Made by a program: the position numbers and the translations under genes
Notes under the pieces: model-generated
What the model was told of the DNA's origin: nothing
What the model saw: only the letters and a program-made list of their open reading frames with translations
The model's database searches: none
From: an uncultured Muribaculaceae bacterium
GTDB taxonomy: Bacteria > Bacteroidota > Bacteroidia > Bacteroidales > Muribaculaceae
DNA length: 30,060 nt
Direction: 5' to 3'
Assembly (NCBI GenBank): GCA_910589055.1
Contig: CAJURN010000003.1
Coordinates: forward strand, 1-30,060
Shown: piece after piece, positions 23,351 through 30,060 of the stretch
How positions within the stretch are numbered: position 1 is the stretch's first letter
Layout of the letters: every line of letters starts with the position of its first letter

Positions 23351-23379
23351 CGGAGCGTAACTATTTGAGTTACACTCCG
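23351..23379 (-). terminator. Rho-independent terminator of dnaK
   Basis: CGGAGCGTAACT (23351-23362), loop ATTTG, AGTTACACTCCG (23368-23379): a 12-position stem with one mismatch. On the minus strand a T-rich tail (TTTTGTTTGT) follows. Confidence 0.85.
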
Positions 23380-23413
23380 TTTATATAGATTTAGATATTT
23401 CTAAATTGATGGA

Positions 23414-23431
23414 TTACTTCACTTCCTCGAA
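23414..23431 (-). repeat. dnaK 3' end, second copy of the 18-bp repeat
   Basis: TTACTTCACTTCCTCGAA, identical to 18330-18347. It covers the dnaK stop codon and the last five codons (FEEVK). It would be the attachment site regenerated at one end of the island. Confidence 0.7.
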
Positions 23432-25324
23432 GTCGACGTCGGTGACGTGGTCGTCGCCGGAGGTGTGGGAGCCTGTTGCTCCTGCACCGGGCTGTGCGCC
23501 TGCGGCACCCTGCTGGGCCTGGGCCTGAGCATTGAGGATGTCCTGCTGTGCGGCACCGAATGTGGTTTCAATTTCCTTGATGGCTGCGTCAACTTCGTCG
23601 ATGTTCTGAGCCTTGTGGGCTTCCTTGAGTCGGTTGAGAGCTGTTTCGATGGCAGCTTTCTTGTCGGCGGGAATCTTGTCGCCGAGTTCGCCGAGCTGCT
23701 TTTCGGTCTGGAAGATGATTGCGTCGGCCTGGTTGAGCTTGTCGATGCGTTCCTTTTCCTTGGCGTCTGCGGCAGCGTTGGCGGCAGCTTCGTCTTTCAT
23801 ACGCTTGATTTCAGCGTCGGTAAGACCGCTTGAAGCCTCGATACGGATGCTCTGTTCCTTGCCTGTGGCCTTATCCTTTGCGGATACGTTGAGGATACCG
23901 TTGGCGTCAATCTCGAAGGTAACTTCAATCTGAGGAATTCCGCGGGGTGCGGGAGCGATTCCGTCGAGGTGGAATTTACCGAGGAGTTTGTCGTCTTTTG
24001 CAAGGGGACGTTCGCCCTGGAGGACGTTGATTTCAACCGAAGGCTGGTTGTCGGCCGCTGTGGAGAAAGTCTCGCTCTTGCGGGTAGGAATTGTGGTGTT
24101 TGCTTCGATAAGTTTAGTCATCACGCCACCGAGGGTCTCGATACCTACCGACAGAGGCACAACGTCGAGAAGGAGCACGTCTTTCACGTCGCCGGAGAGC
24201 ACACCGCCCTGGATGGCAGCGCCAACGGCTACAACTTCGTCGGGGTTTACGCCCTTGGAAGGAGCTTTGCCGAAGAATTTCTCAACAATCTGCTGGATTG
24301 CGGGGATACGGGTCGAACCACCCACGAGGATTACTTCGTCGATATCGGCCGGAGTCATGCCTGCGTCGCGGAGAGCGTCTTCACAAGGCTTGATTGTGGC
24401 GTGGATGAGTTTGTCGGCGAGCTGCTCGAATTTTGCACGTGTAAGGGTCTTCACAAGGTGTTTGGGAATACCGTTTACAGGCATGATGTAGGGAAGGTTG
24501 ATTTCGGTGGAAGTTGTGCTCGAAAGCTCGATTTTGGCTTTTTCGGCAGCTTCCTTGAGGCGCTGGAGAGCCATAGGATCCTGACGGAGGTCAACGCCTT
24601 CTTCCTTCTGGAATTCGTCGGCGAGCCAGTCGATGATAACGTGGTCGAAGTCGTCACCGCCGAGGTGGGTATCACCGTTGGTGGATTTCACTTCAAATAC
24701 GCCGTCGCCGAGTTCGAGGATAGAGATATCGAATGTACCGCCACCGAGGTCGAATACAGCGATTTTCTGGTCTTTGTTTGTTTTGTCAAGGCCGTAGGCA
24801 AGTGCTGCTGCGGTAGGCTCGTTTACGATACGGCGCACTGTAAGACCGGCGATTTCACCGGCTTCCTTGGTGGCCTGACGCTGGGAGTCGTTGAAGTATG
24901 CAGGCACGGTGATTACGGCTTCTGTCACGCTCTGTCCGAGGTAATCCTCAGCGGTTTTCTTCATTTTCTGAAGAATCATCGCGGAGATTTCCTGGGGCGA
25001 ATATTCGCGGCCGTCGATGTCGATACGGGGAGTGTTGTTCTCGCCGCGTACAACCTTGTAAGGCACGCGTTCGATTTCGTTCTTTACCTGATCGTATGTC
25101 TCACCCATGAAACGCTTGATCGAGTAGATTGTGCGTTTAGGGTTGGTGATAGCCTGACGCTTTGCAGGGTCGCCGACCTTGCGTTCGCCGCCGTCGACAA
25201 ATGCTACTACGGAAGGCGTGGTTCTGCGGCCTTCGCTGTTAGGGATTACAACGGGATCGTTGCCTTCAAGTACTGCGACACAGGAGTTGGTTGTTCCTAA
25301 GTCAATGCCAATGATTTTTCCCAT
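23414..25324 (-). CDS. dnaK: Molecular chaperone DnaK (Hsp70)
   Basis: 636 residues, full length. It binds exposed hydrophobic segments of client proteins in cycles of ATP hydrolysis, helped by DnaJ and GrpE (not in this window). The nucleotide-binding domain has GIDLGTTNS (6-14), Lys70 in IKRFMG, PAYFNDSQRQA (141-151) and DLGGGTFD (192-199). The linker is VLLLDVVPLSVGIET. The substrate-binding domain follows, then a helical lid, an Ala/Gln/Gly-rich tail and the end DVDFEEVK. All key residues are present. It is alone on its transcript: the upstream neighbour ends at a terminator (25516-25544) and its own terminator is at 23351-23379. A sequence resembling a sigma-54 promoter lies at 25414-25428. 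The 3' end is the boundary of the island. Confidence 0.98.
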   Translation of the reverse strand: MGKIIGIDLGTTNSCVAVLEGNDPVVIPNSEGRRTTPSVVAFVDGGERKVGDPAKRQAITNPKRTIYSIKRFMGETYDQVKNEIERVPYKVVRGENNTPRIDIDGREYSPQEISAMILQKMKKTAEDYLGQSVTEAVITVPAYFNDSQRQATKEAGEIAGLTVRRIVNEPTAAALAYGLDKTNKDQKIAVFDLGGGTFDISILELGDGVFEVKSTNGDTHLGGDDFDHVIIDWLADEFQKEEGVDLRQDPMALQRLKEAAEKAKIELSSTTSTEINLPYIMPVNGIPKHLVKTLTRAKFEQLADKLIHATIKPCEDALRDAGMTPADIDEVILVGGSTRIPAIQQIVEKFFGKAPSKGVNPDEVVAVGAAIQGGVLSGDVKDVLLLDVVPLSVGIETLGGVMTKLIEANTTIPTRKSETFSTAADNQPSVEINVLQGERPLAKDDKLLGKFHLDGIAPAPRGIPQIEVTFEIDANGILNVSAKDKATGKEQSIRIEASSGLTDAEIKRMKDEAAANAAADAKEKERIDKLNQADAIIFQTEKQLGELGDKIPADKKAAIETALNRLKEAHKAQNIDEVDAAIKEIETTFGAAQQDILNAQAQAQQGAAGAQPGAGATGSHTSGDDHVTDVDFEEVK

Positions 25325-25515
25325 AATGGTGTAAGTTTTATGTTATATATTATTTTTTTATTTATTTCTGCGGTTGATATCAGTCGGTTCTTGATTGATT
25401 CATCACTCTTAAAACAAATCGCGTGCCAAAAAGGTTTTGCCCCGGCAAGAGAATAAATACGTGACGTGCCGACTGACAAAGTGGCAGATTTCATCGCCCC
25501 CTTGGCAGAAAAAAA

Positions 25516-25544
25516 GAGGAGACCCGTGTGCATCGGGCCTCCTC
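25516..25544 (-). terminator. Rho-independent terminator after the phospholipase-like gene
   Basis: GAGGAGACCCG (25516-25526), loop TGTGCAT, CGGGCCTCCTC (25534-25544): 10 paired positions and one mismatch. On the minus strand TTTTTTTCTG follows. It lies 50 bp after the stop codon at 25594. Confidence 0.85.
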
Positions 25545-25593
25545 GAACTTGAAAATTGGTTACGGATCTATATTAGAAACTACTATATTGGTC

Positions 25594-27822
25594 TTATCTG
25601 CATACTGCCTTCGCAGTCGAAGTCTCGCTGCGGAGGATGTAGAGTCCGGCTGCAAGGCCGTCGAGGGCCTCGGAAGCGCGGACATTGCGGCGGAGCAGGA
25701 TACCGCTCACGCTGTACACGTCCACTTCGGTGTCGGCCGAGATTTCAATCGCGCTGATGCCGGTGGTGATGAACGTATTTTCCTGAGCCTCGTCGAGAAG
25801 CACGTGAGTAACCTTCTCGCTTGCCGAGGGAAGGCTGATGTAGGCGCGGTGGGAGGCAACTACGGGGCTGTCCTCTTCCTCAACGCGGGTGAAGGCCGAG
25901 CCTACGTTGGCGTTGTGGTTCATCACGAACTCGCCCGTGGCGGGAGTCTGTTCGGAGTGCGAGCCTATGAGCAGGCCGCTTGCGTCGGTGTAAGTCGTGG
26001 CTGTGTGGGTGGGAACTCCGGCAAATGTGAAGGTGCCCGATTCGGCGGCGGCACGCATCGCAGGTGCCTGCGCGGGCTGTTCGCTCTCTTCCGGTTCTAC
26101 ATAAGCCAGATATTCAACGATGTAGGGAACGTTGGCCTTAAGCTCGTAGGGGTCGGGCGAAACGAGTTCGAGCTGCACATAGTGCTCGCGTTCAGTGGAC
26201 TGTGCGATTTCGTAGATGGCGAGGTCGGTGTAGCTGTCATCGGCCATATCCACATCGAAAGGCAGGATGAGCGTGTCATATTTGCCCATGGGAGTGTATT
26301 CGATTACCTCGGCGTTGCGCAGACGGGTAAGGCGGAAATTGTCAACCTTGTAGAATACTCCGGTACCGTCGGCGTTGAAAGAGCCGTCGGTGTTGCCGCC
26401 GAGCGCGCCGATTTCAACCGGACCTTCAGCGCTCACGAAGAACTCGAGAGTCACTTCCTCGAAAGAGTTCTTGTCGCCCGACATCGTGTGTCCGGCCTGC
26501 TCGTTGCCCGCGTAGATATACACGGTGTTGTTCTGATGAGACGAGACAAGCGCCTTAAGCTGATACAGACCGGGGGTGAGATTGATTTTCTGCGAGATTT
26601 TGCGGCCACCGCCTTCGAAGGCCGAACCCCAGTCCCAAGTGTTGAAGATGTAGCTTCCGTCGGGGTTGGAAGTGGCTTTATTTATGTCGGTTGCAGGCCA
26701 TACGCCTGAATCGCTGACGTAATTGGCAGGATAATCCCATCCGAGAGGATAAGAACCGCCGATATTGTAATCGGTGCGGGAGTAATCGGGCGCAAACTCG
26801 AAACTGGGGTTATAGATGGCAAGCGTCAGGTCAGCACCCTCATTGTCCTGGGTGAGCACGGCATTGCGCAGAGCCTCCATTGTCATCTGTATCTCCTCAT
26901 AGCCATCGTTTGCGATGGCGTTCTCGGCGAGACGGCGCTCAACCTCAGAGTTGTCATACACTTCTTCAAGTCCGAGACCGGTTGCCTGCATACGTGCATA
27001 TTCGGCAAATTCCTCAACGCGCTCGTAAGCCTCGTTGGCCTGCTCTTCTGTAAGGCCATAATAAGTCAGGCGGAAATTGTCGAATACTACCGCTGTGGCA
27101 CTCGAAGTTCCGCTCTTGGTGGCTGCAATTGAGATTTTACCGTCGGTGACAACAAATTTTTCGAGGGATACGGTGTATTTGGCAGGATCGGAGCGGAATT
27201 TGGTAATTGCATCAGAGGCTTCGATAGAGCCGGAAGAAGCTGTATCGCTGATTTTATCACGGAGTTCAGTCCCGTTTACGGTGAATGAAAGATTTGTTCC
27301 GGCATAGTTGATAGCCTGGACAGAGAGTGTGTAGATTCCGTTGGGCAGACCGGTGATTTCCTGCGATATGCCCCAGTTGGTGTATTTGCTTGCACCGGAG
27401 GCTTTTTCATTGTAACCGCGAAGCACGAGGTCCTTGTCATTCCAATTGTCAACCCCGACGGGAACGTCAATCACCGACTTGTAAGTCTTAAATAAGTATG
27501 TACCGCTGTTTGTAACCCAGTTCCAGCCACTTGTATTGTCGGCATCGTTAGGCAGGAAGCTATTACCGCGGATAACGAATGTCAAATCCACGGGATTGTC
27601 TTCCTTGGCCTTTCCGGCGAGTTCAGTGATGAGGTCGCCTTCGGAAATCATTTCCCACATCTGCATGGGGTCGCCTTCGACATAGTCGGCGGGATCAACG
27701 GAATATTTGGTGTTAAGGAAGCCGTCGACCGCAACAGGAGTCATTGCTTTTTCTGCTCCGTCAATTGTCGCGAGCATGGCGTAGGCAGTGCCTTGGCCGG
27801 AGTAAACGGGCTTGAATTCCAT
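25594..27822 (-). pseudogene. C-terminal two thirds of the secreted phospholipase-like protein, cut off by an in-frame stop
   Basis: 742 codons from the first ATG, but the open frame begins right after the TAA at 27922-27924 and continues the upstream reading frame exactly. The extra 33 codons (…TYTLATSLGGGNIGWDGGG…) read as normal protein. There is no signal peptide and no promoter, so this is not an independent gene. It holds two or more beta-sandwich modules (about 130-230, GIYTLSVQAINYAG; about 345-500, with GLYQLKALVSSHQNN and VFYKVDNFRLTRL), probably carbohydrate- or surface-binding. The C-terminal segment (VDVYSVSGILLRRNV... then GLAAGLYIL) is of the type used for sorting of secreted Bacteroidetes proteins. 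If the stop is real, these parts are lost from the product. Confidence 0.65.
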
Positions 27823-27921
27823 TCCGGAACCGGCCCAGTCGACATACCATCCGCCGCCATCCCAGCCGATGTTGCCGCCGCCGAGACTTGTTGCAAGCGT
27901 GTAAGTCTTGTTCGCAGAGTC

Positions 27922-29250
27922 TTAGGTGGGAGTGATACGGATTCCAACCTCGCCGAGAGCAGCATGAGTACCCCAGTTGGCACCCGCGGTCAGGAACAAT
28001 CCCGTGCCTACATTGCGCATGAAGAAGGTCTTGCCTTCGAAAATGTCGATATTCGAAGTGGGATCATCTGCGAAAAGTTCGTCATCAAGAAGGAATTCCT
28101 CGGCGTAGCTGAAGTTGTTTTCAATGATGGATGTCACCAAGGGAATACCCATTGTGGCGTAGGTTGTGCCGCTGTAAGTGTGGCTGTCGGTGAGTACCCA
28201 GTCGGAGAACACAACGCCTGTCGGGCCGTGCTGAGTGGCTGTGTTGATAAGGTTGGTGAGCAAGGGGTTGGTTGTTGTGGCATTGGATAGATAGCCCTTG
28301 GTATTCTCACCCCCATATGCACCGGAGGTGAAGATAAACGACCAGTCGGGCTTGTAGCTGCCTTGGACCTTTGCCGCGTTTGGGCGGGTCTGGCCGCAGT
28401 TGCGTGCAAAAAGGTTGGTGATAGAGTTAATCTCCACCTGCTGCTCGTCGGCATTATCAGGCGAAGAAACGTCGGTAACGAAAATACGGCCTTTCAGAGC
28501 GGGATTGGAGGCGTTGGTGGCGGTCACGTAGTTGGTTTCTGTCCAGTTTTCGGCATCGCCGGGCCAGTTGGTGAGGTTACCGGCACGTTTGAGGTCGACA
28601 AACTGGATTCGGTCGCGACGGAAAAGCACGATTTTTCCACGCATTTCCTTCACGGTGAGGTACGGAGAATAGTCGATTATATAGTTGGCGAGCTTCTGAT
28701 TGTAGAGTGCATCCATAAGGCTGTTGTAGGTTGCTCGGGAAGCATCGTCGTCCTTACCGCCAAGGAGTTTTACACCTGTACTTGCATCGCCGGTATTGTT
28801 ATAGACGTTGCCGCGGAAGAAGTGGATAACGAAAAATTCGCTCGGATGTGCGTCAAGATAATTGGTGAGTTTAGTCATCGCATCCTCGAGCTTGAGTTTG
28901 GTCTTGTCTGTACCGTGGTTACAGTTCAGATAGCCGTCAACAAGACCCGGACGGAAGTCGAAAGCACGAATACCCTTTTCGAGCTGCTCGTCAATTGTCA
29001 CGGCCTGAGTAGTTGAATAAGTAGGTCCGGTGGAGCTGCTCCATCCTTCGGCAGTTGCGGTGTCATGTGTGCCTGGGATGGATACGTGGGCCACGTACAT
29101 GTCGTCGGGGAGATACTTCATCCAGTTTTGGATGTCGGCGCGCGCCGAAGCGAGAGCCTGAGCGGCGTTATAGTCGGGCACGGCAGCCTGCATGGTGGCC
29201 GAGCCGAGACCTATCGCCATTGAGAGCAGAAGCAGAAGTCTCTTTCTCAT
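27922..29250 (-). CDS. Secreted phosphatidylinositol-specific phospholipase C-like protein, truncated by a stop
   Basis: 442 codons. Residues 1-22 form a signal peptide (RKRLLLLLSMAIGLGSATMQA). Residues about 45-330 match the PI-PLC X domain: SIPGTHDT with His62 and Asp63, GIRAFDFRPG with Arg95, Asp98 and Arg100, LNCNHGT with the second catalytic His112, then FFVIHFFRG. Members cleave phosphatidylinositol or GPI anchors without needing calcium. The end (NVGTGLFLTAGANWG...) starts a further module that is cut by TAA at 27922-27924. The same frame continues for another 775 codons to 25594, so the intended protein was about 1219 residues. The catalytic domain is complete, so the short form could still work, but it would lack the C-terminal sorting segment. 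Confidence 0.82.
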   Translation of the reverse strand: MRKRLLLLLSMAIGLGSATMQAAVPDYNAAQALASARADIQNWMKYLPDDMYVAHVSIPGTHDTATAEGWSSSTGPTYSTTQAVTIDEQLEKGIRAFDFRPGLVDGYLNCNHGTDKTKLKLEDAMTKLTNYLDAHPSEFFVIHFFRGNVYNNTGDASTGVKLLGGKDDDASRATYNSLMDALYNQKLANYIIDYSPYLTVKEMRGKIVLFRRDRIQFVDLKRAGNLTNWPGDAENWTETNYVTATNASNPALKGRIFVTDVSSPDNADEQQVEINSITNLFARNCGQTRPNAAKVQGSYKPDWSFIFTSGAYGGENTKGYLSNATTTNPLLTNLINTATQHGPTGVVFSDWVLTDSHTYSGTTYATMGIPLVTSIIENNFSYAEEFLLDDELFADDPTSNIDIFEGKTFFMRNVGTGLFLTAGANWGTHAALGEVGIRITPT

Positions 29251-29390
29251 TGCTTGTGTAATTTGAATTGGTTATTAGTTTAAGGAATATATGTGAACTG
29301 TTAAATAAAGTTGTACGCGCGTATGTCGCTACGTGCCTACAAGGTTGTGCAATAAGAGTTAAAGGAAATATGCTTACACTCTGCACCGCG

Positions 29391-29398
29391 CAAAATTA
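29391..29398 (-). promoter_or_regulatory. -7 element of the phospholipase-like gene (TAATTTTG)
   Basis: On the minus strand, TAATTTTG at 29398-29391, 140 nt before the start codon. The -33 region has no exact TTTG; a TTGG followed by the G-tract (C8 on the plus strand, 29418-29425) lies near it. Confidence 0.45.
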
Positions 29399-29538
29399 TA
29401 AAATAGTGTTCTTTTTACCCCCCCCAATTGTTAAATTGCGTTAATGAAGTGTATTTTTAACACTTTCGATGGATTTGAAGATGTATAAAAGGTTTAAGAA
29501 AAGTGTTGAAGCACTGTAAAAAATGATATAGCTCTGTT

Positions 29539-29892
29539 TCCGGCGTCCTCCGGACGCCAATGTAGATATGTGGTAAACCGGGCACACCTCCGGCTTAAAG
29601 CCTACGGTGTACCCGGTTACTAAATAACCAGCGTCCTACGGACGCCATTCGAAGGGATTGACACGCCCCGCACACCTCCGGCTAAACGCTTGCGGTGTAC
29701 TGGGTTACGGGATAATAAAGGTCTTTCTGCGAAAGCGGCTCCGCCGATAACCTTCGGACGTGCGTTTGCGATCAAGATAAAACGGGCGTTCGGAGAACGC
29801 CGATTATTTAGTAACCGGGTACACCGTAGGCCTTTAGCCGGAGGTGTGCCCGGTAAATCATATATCTGCATTGGCGTCCGCAGGACGCCGGA
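29539..29892. repeat. 89-bp inverted repeat (29539-29627 and 29804-29892)
   Basis: The two arms are near-identical reverse complements. Each contains the hairpin GGCGTCC/GGACGCC and a longer one built on ACCGGGCACACC ... GGTGTACCCGGT. Such short GC palindromes in AT-rich flanks resemble REP/BIME elements. Confidence 0.8.
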
Positions 29893-30060
29893 ATCAGAGA
29901 AAAGGCATTTTAAGCCGGTTCTGCGACATCCACCATTCGAAGGGTTTGATACACCCCGCGCATATCCGGCTAAGCGCCTGCGGTGTACTGGGTTACGGAA
30001 AAATCAAGGTCTTTCTGCGAAAGCGGCTCCGCCGATAACCTTCGGACGTGCGTTTGCGAT
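29645..30060 (+). repeat. 128-bp direct repeat (29645-29772 and 29933-30060), cut by the window end
   Basis: Both copies start CCATTCGAAGGG and end GCGTTTGCGAT. The second half (from GGTCTTTCTGCGAAAGCGGC on) is identical and the first half is about 85-90% alike. The period is 288 bp. Each copy contains a diverged version of the hairpin in the 89-bp arms. The array continues past the window. Confidence 0.8.

Larger units (their letters stand above)
22302..23413. other. Long AT-rich gap inside the island
   Basis: 1.1 kb with no ORF of convincing length. It holds the XRE promoter, a chain of hairpins ending in a terminator (22537-22762), a short minus-strand frame (22828-22938) and the dnaK terminator (23351-23379). 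The remainder shows many stops in all frames and looks like decayed or regulatory DNA. No integrase or transposase remnant was recognised. Confidence 0.55.
29251..30060. other. Intergenic region with promoter, C8 tract and palindromic repeats
   Basis: No gene is seen. From left to right: the long leader of the phospholipase-like gene, its promoter (29391-29398), a run of eight C (29418-29425), about 100 AT-rich bases, and a repeat cluster from 29539 to the window end. Confidence 0.65.

Noticed and set aside
23969..25300. 443-codon plus-strand frame
   Set aside because: It is the antisense of dnaK. Its product is rich in Cys, Phe and Val with no motif, as is usual opposite a strongly biased gene.
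25528..26709. 393-codon plus-strand frame
   Set aside because: Antisense of the phospholipase-like gene, with no recognisable product. It also crosses that gene's terminator.
29620..30038. Frames of 64 and 83 codons in the right-hand repeats
   Set aside because: They lie wholly in palindromic repeats and change with the repeat copies. No protein motif.

Overview
The window reads as chromosome from a gut Bacteroidetes, order Bacteroidales, most likely Muribaculaceae. The evidence is the Bacteroidetes promoter pattern (TTTG, 19-20 nt, TAnnTTTG) ahead of many genes, the near absence of Shine-Dalgarno sites, secreted proteins ending in the 'YFNLQGVRV...GLYI' type of C-terminus, a lipoprotein with a charged run after its lipobox cysteine, and a Bacteroidales-like DnaK. 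The family assignment is inference. No rRNA, tRNA or CRISPR array was seen.

Layout. 1-2704: a secreted endonuclease/exonuclease/phosphatase-family enzyme followed by a secreted protein with a probable OB-like domain. 2705-3242: a repeat-rich gap. 3243-6688: an ABC-F ATPase, a small Bacteroidetes-type putative regulator, and a convergent membrane-anchored Hanks-like kinase whose 3' end overlaps the regulator by 21 bp. 6689-9636: an AT-rich accessory stretch with a long-range inverted repeat and structured-RNA candidate, two small membrane proteins, a lipoprotein and a doubtful minus-strand ORF. 9637-11758: a DUF1848 protein and a Fic protein on the minus strand. 11947-16836: a 1629-residue fusion of a DEDD-type exonuclease, a RecQ-type helicase and a UvrD-type helicase. 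16904-18118: an AAA ATPase of the DUF4143 type.

18330-23431 is the most interesting part. An 18-bp copy of the last codons of dnaK, followed by a dnaK-style terminator, lies 5 kb from the real dnaK end, so an AT-rich segment is bracketed by two dnaK 3' ends. Inside it, on one strand, are a small XRE regulator, a helical protein, a PD-(D/E)XK (Mrr-like) nuclease joined to it by an ATGA overlap, and a frameshifted DUF2971 gene, with a terminator at the far end. This looks like a small genomic island carrying a defence-type operon. No integrase is visible.

23414-29250: dnaK, then a very long secreted phosphatidylinositol-phospholipase-C-like protein. The latter is one reading frame of about 1219 codons interrupted by a single in-frame TAA. 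29251-30060: a promoter region with a C8 tract, then a cluster of palindromic repeats (89-bp inverted arms and 128-bp direct copies) running off the window end.

How the genes work together: the two secreted proteins at the left probably act on extracellular nucleic acid. The middle of the window is a string of DNA-processing and possibly defence-related genes (Fic, exonuclease-helicase fusion, AAA ATPase, nuclease operon) placed next to the housekeeping gene dnaK.
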